Origin: Levilinea sp.
Lineage (GTDB): Bacteria > Chloroflexota > Anaerolineae > Anaerolineales > Anaerolineaceae
DNA: 49,770 nt
NCBI GenBank assembly: GCA_029975215.1
Contig: JARKPO010000040.1
Span: 1 to 49,770, forward strand
Direction of reading: 5' to 3'
Below the pieces are notes generated by a model that saw only the letters and a program-made list of their open reading frames with translations, made no database searches and was not told where the DNA came from. Every line of letters starts with the position of its first letter. Within the stretch, counting starts at the first letter, position 1. This document shows positions 9,090 through 17,850 of this stretch, piece by piece. Both the position numbers and the translations under genes were made by a program.

Positions 9090-10169
9090 ATGAGTGAGAC
9101 CCAACCTCAAAAAGACCTGCTGTTGAAGACCAACCGACCGGTTGGGATCGTTGGGTACGGGGCGTATGTGCCGCAGTACCGCCTGCCGGCCACTGAGGTG
9201 GCGCGGGTGTGGGCGGGTGGCGAAGAGGGGCTGCCGATTAAAGAAAAGGCCGTGCCTGGGATGGATGAGGATGTGATCACCATGTCCATCGAGGCCTCGC
9301 GCAACGCTTTGAAGCGGGCGGGAATTTCACCCGAAGAGCTGCGTGCGGTGTGGATCGGTTCGGAATCGCACCCCTACGCGGTGAAACCCAGCGGCACGGT
9401 GGTGGCCGAGGCCATCGGCGCATCGCCCTCCATTCAATCCGGCGATTGGGAATTCGCCTGTAAGGCCGGCACCGAAGCCATGGTGGCAGCCATGGGCCTG
9501 GTGGGGTCGGGCATGGCGCGCTACGCCCTGGCGATCGGCATGGACACCGCCCAGGGACGCCCCGGCGACGCGCTGGAATACACGGCGGGGGCGGGCGGCG
9601 CGGCCTACATCCTGGGACCGGGTGAAGAATCCCTGGCGGTGATTGAGGCCTCCTATTCCTTTGTCAGCGACACCCCCGACTTTTGGCGGCGGGCCGAAGC
9701 CAAATATCCTGAACATGGGCAGCGCTTCACCGGCGAACCGGCCTATTTTCACCACATTTCCTCGGCGGGCAAAGCCCTGATGCAGATGATGGGCACCAGC
9801 GCGGGCGATTACCAATACGCGGTTTTCCACCAGCCCAACACCAAATTCCCGCAGCGCGTGGCGGGTATGCTGGGCTTTTCGGCAGAACAGATCAAGCCGG
9901 GGCTGCTGGTGCCGGTGATCGGCAACACCTACGCGGGCGCGGCCATGATCGGCCTGACGGCCACGCTGGATGTGGCTCAGCCGGGGGACCGCATTTTGAT
10001 GGTGTCCTTTGGCTCCGGGGCTGGCTCGGATGCGTTTTCCATCCGCGTGACGGATGCGCTGCTGGAGCGGCGGGAGAAAGCCCTGCGCACGACCGATTAT
10101 ATCGCCCGGCGCACGGAGATTGATTATGCCACCTATGTACGCCTGCGCGGCAAGCTGGCGATGAAGTAA
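9090..10169 (+). CDS. Hydroxymethylglutaryl-CoA synthase, archaeal type
   Basis: A 359-residue thiolase-fold enzyme that condenses acetyl-CoA with acetoacetyl-CoA to HMG-CoA. The nucleophile Cys is present in [10 protein letters not shown] (about residue 127), and the catalytic His in [10 protein letters not shown]. Archaeal HMG-CoA synthases of this length usually work in a complex with a thiolase and a DUF35 protein, both encoded next. ATG 9090 follows an AAGGAG ribosome binding site (9078-9083); a GTG at 9087 is the alternative. It lies 38 bases after the reductase. Confidence 0.9.
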   Translation: MSETQPQKDLLLKTNRPVGIVGYGAYVPQYRLPATEVARVWAGGEEGLPIKEKAVPGMDEDVITMSIEASRNALKRAGISPEELRAVWIGSESHPYAVKPSGTVVAEAIGASPSIQSGDWEFACKAGTEAMVAAMGLVGSGMARYALAIGMDTAQGRPGDALEYTAGAGGAAYILGPGEESLAVIEASYSFVSDTPDFWRRAEAKYPEHGQRFTGEPAYFHHISSAGKALMQMMGTSAGDYQYAVFHQPNTKFPQRVAGMLGFSAEQIKPGLLVPVIGNTYAGAAMIGLTATLDVAQPGDRILMVSFGSGAGSDAFSIRVTDALLERREKALRTTDYIARRTEIDYATYVRLRGKLAMK

Positions 10170-10198
10170 ACCCGACGGTGCAGGTTTTCGGAGGAGCT

Positions 10199-11359
10199 AT
10201 GACGGATATCATCATTGCAGGCATTGGGCAAATTCCCGTGGGCGAGCATTGGGAGCTTTCGCTGCGCAGCCAGGCGGCCAAGGCCATGCTGGCGGCGGTG
10301 CGCGACGCGGGCGGCATTCGTCCGCAGGCGCTGTATATCGGCAACTTTTTGGCCTCTGTGGTCTCGCACCAGTCGAACCTGGGCGCGCTCTTGGCCGAGA
10401 ACGCCGGCATGACCGGCATTGAGGCCTACACGGTGGAAGCCGCGGGGGCTTCGGGGGCGGGGGCCTTCCGCACGGGGTATCTGGCGGTGGCTTCCGGCTT
10501 TGTGGATGCGGCCCTGGTGGTGGGCGTGGAGAAGTACACCGACATGGTGGGGGCCGGGCTGGAAAGCGCGGCGGCCCAGGCCATGGATTATGACTACGAG
10601 GGCGTTCAGGGCCTTTCGGCGGTGGGGCAGGCCGGGCTGGTGATGCAGCGCTACCTGCACGAGTACCAGCCGCCGCGGGCTGCCTTTGCGGCTTTCCCGC
10701 TGCTGGCGCATGCCAACGCGGTGAACAACCCCAACGCCATGTTCCGCAAGGCGATTAAGCCGGAGACGTATGAAAAAGCCAGCATGGTGAGCGCGCCGTT
10801 GAATTTATTCGACGTGGCCCCCCTGGCGGATGGGGCGGCGGCGGTGCTGCTGACGCGGGCCAGTTTGCTGCCCAAAGATTTCCCCCATCCGCTGGTGCGG
10901 GTGAGGGGCTCCAGCGTGGTGGTAGACACCCTGGCCCTGCACGACCGCAGCGATCCGCTGGCTTTTGAGGCGGCGCGCATTTCGGTGGAGCAGGCCTGCA
11001 GCCAGGCGGGCATTTTGCCCAAGGATGTGAATTTCTTTGAGCTGTGCGACAGCACCTCCATTTACGCAGCCCTCAGCCTGGAAGCGGCGGGGTTTGCGCC
11101 GCGCGGCGAGGGCTGGCGGCTGGCGGCAGAAGGCGCGCTGAGCCTGGGCGGCAAGCTGCCGGCGCTGACCCTGGGCGGGCTGAAGGCGCGCGGCAACCCC
11201 CTGGGTGCGACGGGCGTGTATCAGATCGTGGAAGCTGTGATGCAGCTGCGCGGGCAGGCCGGGGCCAACCAGGTGGCGGGGGCGCAGCGCGGCCTGGTGC
11301 AGTCTTTGGGCGGCCCGGCATCCACGGCCGTCACCCATGTGCTGGAGCGTTTGGGATAG
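10199..11359 (+). CDS. Thiolase-like protein of the mevalonate operon, active site degenerate
   Basis: A 386-residue protein with the thiolase fold and synteny of the acetoacetyl-CoA thiolase that partners archaeal HMG-CoA synthase. The N-terminal fold and LKARG.PLGATGVYQ are clear. The catalytic positions look substituted: the nucleophile block reads EAAGASG with Gly83 where the family has CASG; the GHP motif reads GNP; and the usual ELHDAF reads ELCDST. It may be a structural pseudo-enzyme, or it may use unusual residues. GGAGGAG at 10190-10196 sets the start. A gap of 29 bases separates it from the synthase, so cotranscription is likely. Family membership is firm; activity is doubtful. Confidence 0.8.
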   Translation: MTDIIIAGIGQIPVGEHWELSLRSQAAKAMLAAVRDAGGIRPQALYIGNFLASVVSHQSNLGALLAENAGMTGIEAYTVEAAGASGAGAFRTGYLAVASGFVDAALVVGVEKYTDMVGAGLESAAAQAMDYDYEGVQGLSAVGQAGLVMQRYLHEYQPPRAAFAAFPLLAHANAVNNPNAMFRKAIKPETYEKASMVSAPLNLFDVAPLADGAAAVLLTRASLLPKDFPHPLVRVRGSSVVVDTLALHDRSDPLAFEAARISVEQACSQAGILPKDVNFFELCDSTSIYAALSLEAAGFAPRGEGWRLAAEGALSLGGKLPALTLGGLKARGNPLGATGVYQIVEAVMQLRGQAGANQVAGAQRGLVQSLGGPASTAVTHVLERLG

Positions 11360-11450
11360 CTTTTGACAGATCCGTGCGCGGGTCTGATAGGAATTGATAG
11401 TATCTTACCGATACACTACGGGTTGTAACGTAAAGAAAAGGAGATTGATC

Positions 11451-11858
11451 ATGGAGATTCCTCGCCATTGGAGAATTAAGAAGCAACGCTACGCGCTGGT
11501 GGGCGAAGTTTGCCCGCATTGTGACGCGAAAATCTTCCCGCCGCGGGATGTGTGCCCGGAATGCGGCGGCGAAGCCAAAACCCCCTTCGCCTTCACGGGG
11601 CGGGGTGAGATTTATTCGTACACGGTGATGAACGACGCCCCGGCGGGGTATCAGGAATCCACACCCTACACGGTGGCGCTGGTGAAGCTGCAAGAGGGGC
11701 CCATGGTGACGGCGCAGCTGACCGACCTGGGCAGCCAGCCGGTGGAAATTGGCATGCCGGTGGAAATGGTCACGCGGCGCATCCGCTCGGATGGGGATGA
11801 GTGCGGTATGCTGGTGTACGGGTATAAGTTCCGACCTGTGGGACTTGGTCCGCACTAG
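11451..11858 (+). CDS. DUF35 zinc-ribbon/OB-fold protein with a replaced C-terminus
   Basis: A 135-residue scaffold protein. In archaea, DUF35 proteins bridge the thiolase and HMG-CoA synthase so acetoacetyl-CoA can be channelled. The rubredoxin-like zinc knuckle CPHC...CPEC (about 21-38) precedes an OB fold. AAGGAGA at 11438-11444 sets the ATG. The 91-base gap after the thiolase gene holds a TTGACA (11363-11368) and a small dyad, a possible weak internal promoter. The last residues (GLGPH) come from the integrated element: the gene is interrupted at VYGYKFRPV. A matching native end, PVMQA-stop, is found beyond the element at about 46204-46219. The swap affects only the tail, so function may survive. 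Confidence 0.88.
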   Translation: MEIPRHWRIKKQRYALVGEVCPHCDAKIFPPRDVCPECGGEAKTPFAFTGRGEIYSYTVMNDAPAGYQESTPYTVALVKLQEGPMVTAQLTDLGSQPVEIGMPVEMVTRRIRSDGDECGMLVYGYKFRPVGLGPH

Positions 11859-13440
11859 GTCGTTGCCGAATCATCTGGAGGAGATTTAAACGGATCATTA
11901 CCTCTAAAGACCGATCCTTGTGGATGTAGACCTTCTCAACCAAAGTATTTACAATCTTTCGTTTCAACTCAAATTGTTCAAGCCGTTCCTCATCTGTTTG
12001 AGGAACGGTATTTAATTCCAATAAACCGACCTTAAGATCAGCAAAATATTCCCGCGCATGTTCTTCCCACTGGTTGAGGGCAGACAGTAAAGATTGATCA
12101 GTTACCATCTCCATTTCCTGCTTCAACGTAATTTCTTGGGCTGAAAGATCTGCTAACTGTTCATCCATGTCTTGCTCTGAAATACTACCTTTTCGCGCCT
12201 GGGTAATCACCCATTTCCGTTCTAAAACCAGATTATCCAACTCTCGTTGTATCCGATCGTTGTCTTCATTTGCGGATTTTGCCTTCTTACGTAGATCTTC
12301 TACATAATCTCTTGCCCTTGCGATGAGAATCTCAGGGTCATCAATCGCACCTTTTACTTTACCCCAAACATAATCATCTGCTTTGAGATGACCAATGCTG
12401 CGGGGACAGTCCTCATGAATCAATTCCTTGTGGTGTTGGGTGCAGCAATAAGTGCTGGACATGGTCTTACGCGGCACAACCTCACCCTTACGGTTCTTTC
12501 GGGTTGCAGAAGATTGGGTTCTGCCGGCCCATTTACGCCCACAGGCGCATTTCAATAATCCACTGACCAGGTAATCATGGCGATAGTTGAACATAGGATG
12601 CTTAACGTTTCGTTCTCGAACAATTCGATACCGTTCATATGTTTTGGAATCAATAATTGGTGGTGCAGGAATCTCGAATACTTCTCCATCTCGACTTTGT
12701 TTCTTAACCCCGCGATAATATGCATCGGCAGCTTGTAAAATGGATTGAATTGAAGTGACTGCCCATTCAATTTTCCGAAGACGAGTTGAGCCTTTTTGAG
12801 GAGCCCGCGCTTCAATTAATCTCCTCCGGATCTCCATCAGTTTGACGCCCTGGTTATACCATTCAAAAACTTTTCGTACCCACCTGGCTTCTTCCTCAAC
12901 GATTTCAATAATTTCACCATTCCTACGATAACCATAGCGATCCTGCCCGGTGTTTGCTTTCCCATTACGTAAACGAGCCTTAACTCCCATGCTCATGCGT
13001 TCACGCATCCCTTTTAATTCCATGCTGGCCACCCATGCTTTAAGTGGGGCCATCATGGGATCGAATGATTCTCGGGCAAGAAGGACTTGAATATGATTAT
13101 CCTGGATAGTATCTATAACCGTCAGCATAGCCCGCATACTGCGATATAAACGATCTTCTCTCCACGCAATAATATAACCAAAGTGCCCTGCAGCTGCGTC
13201 TTTCTGTAATTCCAGTAATTTTGGCCTGTCCACTCGTGTCCCCGAAGGATCAACCAACCTGCCTTTGACCCGATACTTTTCAGTGTCCCGATAAATCTTA
13301 AAAACCGTCAAATTGTTTTGTTGAGCCAGAGCTCGACATTCAGATTCTTGCTCATCCGGGCTGGCTTTTTCGCCCTGGTGTTCAGACGAGGTTCTTACAT
13401 AAATGGCGGCAAGTCGATTGGAAGGTTTTATCTCATTCAT
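11770..13440 (-). CDS. Large serine recombinase (element integrase)
   Basis: A 556-residue site-specific recombinase that probably integrated this element. The resolvase domain (1-150) has the nucleophile Ser18 in YVRTSSEHQ. The Recombinase domain lies at about 165-260. A zinc ribbon (about 300-345) has CACG and later CC...C residues. A coiled coil (about 375-440) with charged heptads follows, as in large serine integrases. The last 21 residues (from VGTYTRT) are encoded by host DNA beyond attL, antisense inside the DUF35 gene. The probable native tail is at the other border (46141-46204). The start overlaps the upstream helix-turn-helix gene by four bases (ATGA), so the two are translationally coupled. 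Confidence 0.92.
   Translation of the reverse strand: MNEIKPSNRLAAIYVRTSSEHQGEKASPDEQESECRALAQQNNLTVFKIYRDTEKYRVKGRLVDPSGTRVDRPKLLELQKDAAAGHFGYIIAWREDRLYRSMRAMLTVIDTIQDNHIQVLLARESFDPMMAPLKAWVASMELKGMRERMSMGVKARLRNGKANTGQDRYGYRRNGEIIEIVEEEARWVRKVFEWYNQGVKLMEIRRRLIEARAPQKGSTRLRKIEWAVTSIQSILQAADAYYRGVKKQSRDGEVFEIPAPPIIDSKTYERYRIVRERNVKHPMFNYRHDYLVSGLLKCACGRKWAGRTQSSATRKNRKGEVVPRKTMSSTYCCTQHHKELIHEDCPRSIGHLKADDYVWGKVKGAIDDPEILIARARDYVEDLRKKAKSANEDNDRIQRELDNLVLERKWVITQARKGSISEQDMDEQLADLSAQEITLKQEMEMVTDQSLLSALNQWEEHAREYFADLKVGLLELNTVPQTDEERLEQFELKRKIVNTLVEKVYIHKDRSLEVMIRLNLLQMIRQRPSADQVPQVGTYTRTPAYRTHPHPSGCAA
11817..11836 (+). repeat. attL of the integrative element
   Basis: TACGGGTATAAGTTCCGACC, inside the DUF35 gene, is repeated with two mismatches at 46185-46204. 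Host coding sequence lies to the left and AT-rich element DNA to the right. The similarity ends just after this point, where the reading frame leaves the DUF35 consensus. Confidence 0.8.
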
Positions 13441-14207
13441 TCGAGCACCTCGACTCCATGACCGTTGCGACGGATTTTTCCAGAGTGCTCCAGTTGATCC
13501 ATGTAGCTATAAATGGTCTGTCGAGAAACATCCAAAGCTCGGGCAGCATCGCTAATCCCAAGGGTTGGATTGACACGAAATGCGTCCAATAATCTGGCAA
13601 GTCGATTGTCTAGTTTTGCTTTTCTGCCTGCCTGTAATCTGTTCAAATTCATGTCAATCTGTCCATTGTTTGACATATCGCTGGACATAGGGGATTCAAA
13701 CAAGCCCCTCAAATCTTGACGCTGAAATCCATGGGCCATCTGACGTTCTGCTTTACGTTCAGCTTTTTCATTGGCAATTTGCTGAATCCGCTTCTGATAA
13801 TCCTTGCGAAGTGTTATGACCGTAACACCTGCCAGGCTGAGAAAAGGGAAAATTGCCGGCGCGATCACCGACCAGGAAGGTTGGGTATCCAAAACAACAG
13901 TGAGAAGAACAGCGACTAAAAAGTAGATAACAATTAAAAACACCGCCAACGAAAAAGGAGCTGGGGGATCATTCTTTCGCCGGTTCTGGTTGAATTGGTA
14001 TAGATCTAAAGCCGTTGCGCAGGTAACTAAGCCAAGCGACTCGATCACAGCGGCCGCAAGAATTCCAATGGGTACGGGCCATTCGAGATGGTTGACCGTT
14101 GCCCGACCAACCAGGTAAGCTGTAGGTATAGGAGCGCACCAAGGCGCAATCTTTGCCACCAGATCAATCGCTCCGTTTTCAAAATTATCGATATTGCGTA
14201 AATCCAT
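13437..14207 (-). CDS. Membrane-anchored winged-helix protein
   Basis: A 256-residue protein of unknown function. Three or four hydrophobic helices (about 45-68, 83-105, 110-132, and perhaps 15-33) are followed by a charged cytoplasmic stretch and a C-terminal helix-turn-helix (about 200-250) with SDAARALDVSRQTIYSYMDQL. It could tie regulation of the downstream recombinase to a membrane signal. GAGGTGA immediately upstream favours ATG 14207 over a GTG at 14213. It is translationally coupled to the recombinase and preceded by a long structured leader. I do not recognise a named family for the whole protein. Confidence 0.8.
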   Translation of the reverse strand: MDLRNIDNFENGAIDLVAKIAPWCAPIPTAYLVGRATVNHLEWPVPIGILAAAVIESLGLVTCATALDLYQFNQNRRKNDPPAPFSLAVFLIVIYFLVAVLLTVVLDTQPSWSVIAPAIFPFLSLAGVTVITLRKDYQKRIQQIANEKAERKAERQMAHGFQRQDLRGLFESPMSSDMSNNGQIDMNLNRLQAGRKAKLDNRLARLLDAFRVNPTLGISDAARALDVSRQTIYSYMDQLEHSGKIRRNGHGVEVLE

Positions 14208-14213
14208 TTTCAC

Positions 14214-14403
14214 CTCATTTATAGAAACAAAAATCCGCTCATCCTCACCGGGAGAGCGGCCGATAGCATAGCGTGAGGTTGTACCGGATGTTCTGGTACA
14301 ATACCTTCAGCCCTGTGCCGTCAACCCGGCGAGAGGGTTAGGGCCATGTTCGTGTTACCAGCACTGACTTGGCCCGTTATAAGGGTGATAAATGTTCACC
14401 TAT
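14214..14403 (-). ncRNA. Structured 5' leader with attenuator-like overlapping hairpins
   Basis: Read leftward, the leader of the membrane HTH/recombinase operon contains in order: GGGCCA/TGGCCC; AACCC/GGGTT; TTGTACC/GGTACAA (14301-14295 with 14285-14279); CCTCAC/GTGAGG; and CCGCTC/GAGCGG followed by ATTTTTGTTT. In the last two stems the GTGAGG strand lies inside the CCGCTC-GAGCGG loop, so a terminator-like hairpin and an alternative pairing overlap. That is the layout of an attenuator or riboswitch. No known riboswitch consensus was recognised. Confidence 0.45.
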
Positions 14404-14418
14404 GTGAACATTATAGCA
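14391..14418 (-). promoter_or_regulatory. Extended -10 promoter with palindromic operator
   Basis: On the minus strand TGCTATAAT (an extended -10; hexamer at 14415-14410) runs into a perfect dyad, AATGTTCAC / GTGAACATT with a 4-base centre (14391-14412). The dyad covers the expected start of the leader transcript. This is a typical repressor site, perhaps for the element's own small HTH protein. Confidence 0.65.
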
Positions 14419-14442
14419 TAAAAATAAAGTTATGGAAGTGTG

Positions 14443-14646
14443 TCAACCCTGATGTTTCGGGCCTCTTCTTCCCCCTTGTGCTTCCACTTTCTGAAGATAA
14501 TCCATAAGAGATTGCCGGTCGATCATCAAAGCGGAGCCCCATTTGCGAGCCACAATTTCGCCAGCGCGTATTAGCCGGCGTATGTGATTCGGATGGTATC
14601 CGCTGATCTCGGCAGCCTCTGTTGTTTTAAGCCATTCTTCAGGCAT
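14443..14646 (-). CDS. Excisionase-like MerR/HTH_17 DNA-binding protein
   Basis: A 67-residue protein with the compact winged-helix pattern of Xis/HTH_17 proteins: WLKTTEAAEISGYHPNHIRRLIRAGEI, then RKWGSALMIDRQSL and a short tail. Such proteins bend DNA at att sites or act as small regulators. GGAG lies eight bases upstream of ATG 14646. It sits between the replication gene and the recombinase operon, the usual place for a directionality factor. Its target may be the dyad at 14391-14412. Confidence 0.75.
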   Translation of the reverse strand: MPEEWLKTTEAAEISGYHPNHIRRLIRAGEIVARKWGSALMIDRQSLMDYLQKVEAQGGRRGPKHQG

Positions 14647-14817
14647 AAAAAATACTCCATCATGATTCTACTGTCTCATGACGTTGAATGCAATAAAACT
14701 CTCTCCACTTATTCAATTATTAAAGTCCTGATTTGCCGGTATTCAATCCCAAAAGCGGGGTTTGCGGTATATGCTGGGTTTTAGAAACCAACTCTCTCGG
14801 CAATTTTTTTATATTGC

Positions 14818-17310
14818 TCAGTCTGCTTTATTAATCCCGCAAATCCCGCATACACCGCAAGTAAATTGCCAGCGAGCTACCTTTGAATGACTATCATTAG
14901 AACAACGCTCAATCCGCACTTGTGACTCTCCATAACGGGTACCTTGACGCTGAACAAAACCTTTCCCCAATCTTTTCTTGAAATTTGGCCGAATGTAACC
15001 ACGTTCATCCAGCGGTGCTTCAAAAGTGTCTGGTAACAAATCCATTAGCTCAGGTATTGAGGCCAGTTCTTTGCATATTTCTGCAATCGTGACCGGAGTA
15101 TTCTGAAAGATTTCGTGAAGTGCCATCAAGAAGGTTTCCCACTGGGGACCCTCATCATCAATAATTTCATAAAGACTCTCCAGGTTATCTAAAAATCCGG
15201 ATATTCCAGCATATGTCAAGATTCCCCCAATAACCTTCGACCACTCTAAAAATCCACCAATGACCGGAGAACCACTTGCCGGTCGATCTGCAGTAAACCA
15301 TCCTTGGGCGAGTGTCAGCACAGCGCTGATTAAGTCACCACGATTTTTCAGTACCCATTCTGGCAGGTCAGAATGTAGAAAGTTTTCTCGTTGCCAGGGA
15401 CGTGAAGTTTTGGCGTCCAAACGAATCCAGTAACAACGCCGTGGAAGATCACCGCCGAGGCGAATATTATTACCATTTGCAATCCAGGTAGCGCTTTGTG
15501 GTATTTTCACCATCTCCGAGTGGCCAAGGATCCGATCTGACCAGATAGGCGCAGTAATTGCAGCTGCCACTTCGCTGGAGTCCAACGGTTCTGTCACATT
15601 GTCGATTGAAATTACCGAAGCCCCAGTCATCAAAGTTGCCGTAATCTTTTTACGCCACTCATCAGAATCTCTAGGGGCAGTAATCATTGCCGGTTCATGG
15701 CCGGTTGCGACCAGGCTGATCACTGATTGAAGCAAGGATTTTCCCGTTCCAGATTGGGGTGAATCAATCAAAGCCAAAGGTACTTTCCCTGATATTGCCG
15801 GCCTGATAATCGGCGTAATCAGAAGCCCGATTGCATTTGCCCAAGATGATTGGTCTACAAATGGAAAATCCCGCATCAGCTCTTGGATTAACTCAACGGC
15901 CAATGCTTTTCTATCCTGGCATGAGGCGTGAGTACTCCAATGATTGGTTATTTGGACATTAGGAACATAATACAACTTTGTCGATGTATCGTATCCTGGA
16001 TAAGCCAAAATGGATCCGTCCGGACGGATTGTTGGACACTCGATTAATCCGTTTATTACTGGAAATGGCCACGCTCCCAAAGAAAGGATATCGCGTACTA
16101 TCTCATAAGGTGGTGGTACAGGATCTTTGAAGGTGGTTTTTTTATGGGTACGCTCCGAATAATAGTTGGCGATCCGGGCGAGTCGTCCACGTAACGCTAC
16201 TTCAGAAAGAGGTTCGATGGCAGGTGTATGATGCTCATCTATTCTGATTCTGGACAATAATCCCGAGCGAATGAAAAGAATCGGGGGTACATTAGCCGAT
16301 GATAATGCCTGAATTGAATCATCCACCACATCGCGGAAGTGGCGATGGTTGACGCGAATGTCCGGAAGTCCATCTTGATTCGTGTCAGGTTCATCTTCTG
16401 TATCATTGCAGTGTAGCCCGAACCTTTCTGCCGCAGTTCGCACTGCAGCAGAAAGGTTTCCTTGATGCTCAAGTAAACAAAACACATCAAAGGGTGAGTG
16501 CCAATAGCCATCCCCTAAAGGATCGTTCGTGTTGTGGTGAAAACTGCGATTCTTTTCCTTCGAAATAAATACGGAGTAATGAGAACCGCCGGGGCGGATC
16601 GCTCTACCATCACAAACCTGATAGCCATTTCGGGACAAAATTTCAGCGATGGTCACATTGCTGTTATACGAGCCAATGACATCGGCGGATTGTTTTCCGG
16701 AAGATTTCAAGTGATACGAATTCGCTTTATTTTGCTTGTCCAATTGTCGACAGGTCAATGGACACTCATCCAATAATCGAGCAGCCTGCACCAATGCGTT
16801 AGCCTCCTCTTGCGTGAGTGTTGGAATATCGGTCAGGCTGCCCGAAATGATGGAATAAACAGCACCATTGGGATGTATACTCGGCTCCACCAGAATGTAG
16901 CCGCCTTCACCGCGCGTTTCTATTGCAATTCGACGGCCATCCACCTCTTGTTCATCTTTGACAAAAGCTAATTTCTGATTAATCCCAGGCTCCGGACAGC
17001 GGAAAAGTACATGAATTCCTTTGCCGGTTTTCTGGACTACCAATCCCTTCGTGCGATCTCCAGTTCTTTCCAACCAGGTCTCGTAAAAACGTGGTTCGTC
17101 AAAGTCAATCACCAGCAAATTACCGGACACCTTTCCGGTAACGACAGCAATATTGCCTTCAGTGCCAAACCAGTGTTCCAGCGTTCGCTCATCCGCAATA
17201 TGGTCCTGATATTCAGCCCACTTGATCCGTGGGCGTTTGTCTCGGCCTACAGGAATTACCGATAGTCCGGCCATTGCGTAAGAGCGGGCAATTTCAAGCA
17301 GACTTGCCAT
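14818..17310 (-). CDS. Primase-polymerase fused to a D5-like helicase
   Basis: An 830-residue replication protein. The N-terminal bifunctional primase/polymerase domain (about 5-185) has GLSVIPVGRDKRP, the acidic LLVIDFDEP and the KTGKGIHVLF core. A linker follows. The C-terminal helicase-like ATPase (about 470-650) has Walker A SPQSGTGKS, an acidic SIDNV strand and the sensor-like ATWIANGNNI. Such fusions initiate replication in plasmids, satellites and integrated elements, so the element may replicate after excision. It overlaps the upstream small gene by 17 bases. Primase type and SF3/D5 assignment are by motif only. Confidence 0.82.
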   Translation of the reverse strand: MASLLEIARSYAMAGLSVIPVGRDKRPRIKWAEYQDHIADERTLEHWFGTEGNIAVVTGKVSGNLLVIDFDEPRFYETWLERTGDRTKGLVVQKTGKGIHVLFRCPEPGINQKLAFVKDEQEVDGRRIAIETRGEGGYILVEPSIHPNGAVYSIISGSLTDIPTLTQEEANALVQAARLLDECPLTCRQLDKQNKANSYHLKSSGKQSADVIGSYNSNVTIAEILSRNGYQVCDGRAIRPGGSHYSVFISKEKNRSFHHNTNDPLGDGYWHSPFDVFCLLEHQGNLSAAVRTAAERFGLHCNDTEDEPDTNQDGLPDIRVNHRHFRDVVDDSIQALSSANVPPILFIRSGLLSRIRIDEHHTPAIEPLSEVALRGRLARIANYYSERTHKKTTFKDPVPPPYEIVRDILSLGAWPFPVINGLIECPTIRPDGSILAYPGYDTSTKLYYVPNVQITNHWSTHASCQDRKALAVELIQELMRDFPFVDQSSWANAIGLLITPIIRPAISGKVPLALIDSPQSGTGKSLLQSVISLVATGHEPAMITAPRDSDEWRKKITATLMTGASVISIDNVTEPLDSSEVAAAITAPIWSDRILGHSEMVKIPQSATWIANGNNIRLGGDLPRRCYWIRLDAKTSRPWQRENFLHSDLPEWVLKNRGDLISAVLTLAQGWFTADRPASGSPVIGGFLEWSKVIGGILTYAGISGFLDNLESLYEIIDDEGPQWETFLMALHEIFQNTPVTIAEICKELASIPELMDLLPDTFEAPLDERGYIRPNFKKRLGKGFVQRQGTRYGESQVRIERCSNDSHSKVARWQFTCGVCGICGINKAD

Positions 17311-17524
17311 TCTGCTTCTCTTCTTTTTCCATTATGGATAGAAATTCATTGGCATCGGCGATCATTCTTTGGTAATTGGCCTGTTTCTGCTGCTCACCAT
17401 TCGCTATTGCAGCCAGGCGCACCTTTCGTCCATATGCGGCGAGTAGATCATAAATTTCGCGAAGCTCTGCCGGCAGAGACGCTGTACCATTCGGTTTAGG
17501 GGTCAGGGTATTTGTTTTCGTCAT
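17294..17524 (-). CDS. Small hypothetical protein of the replication operon
   Basis: 76 residues, mostly helical and charged (LPAELREIYDLLAAYGRKVRL then a Glu/Lys-rich end). It has no recognised domain. It overlaps the primase gene by 17 bases and is separated by one base from the small gene upstream, so it belongs to the same leftward operon. The upstream GAGAAG is a usable ribosome binding site. Confidence 0.6.
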   Translation of the reverse strand: MTKTNTLTPKPNGTASLPAELREIYDLLAAYGRKVRLAAIANGEQQKQANYQRMIADANEFLSIMEKEEKQNGKSA

Positions 17525-17525
17525 T

Positions 17526-17738
17526 TCACTTCTCGTCTGGCGTGAGGGTAGTTTCAGTAGTTTTTTTCATGTCTGGTCCATATGGCAGCTTGTCTGCCGG
17601 CAGCAGTCCACACCGGACCAATTCATTACGGACGATAACCACTACCTGGTCGGCAGGGCTGCGGACTTCCTGCCCTGAAAGTTTGATCAGGGCAGAATAT
17701 TCGGGTTGTTCAAGGATGATGCGTAAGCGATTGATCAT
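17526..17738 (-). CDS. Small hypothetical protein
   Basis: 70 residues, no recognised family. The strong GAGGAG site, four bases before ATG 17738, and tight spacing to the next gene support translation. A long hairpin (17750-17790) lies directly upstream in its leader. Confidence 0.6.
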   Translation of the reverse strand: MINRLRIILEQPEYSALIKLSGQEVRSPADQVVVIVRNELVRCGLLPADKLPYGPDMKKTTETTLTPDEK

Positions 17739-17749
17739 TTAGCTCCTCA

Positions 17750-17790
17750 ATAGAAAAATGGCGGTTCTGTGTTTCGCCGCCATTTTCTAT
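17750..17790. repeat. Long hairpin between element genes
   Basis: The arms ATAGAAAAATGGCGG and CCGCCATTTTCTAT pair with a single bulged A around a 12-base loop. The hairpin follows the 385-residue gene and precedes the ribosome binding site of the next. It may reduce read-through or stabilise the mRNA. Confidence 0.6.
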
Positions 17791-17850
17791 CGAAGGATAT
17801 CCTTGCTGCAATATCCTAGAATATCCCGAAATGTCCTGAAACATCCCAAT

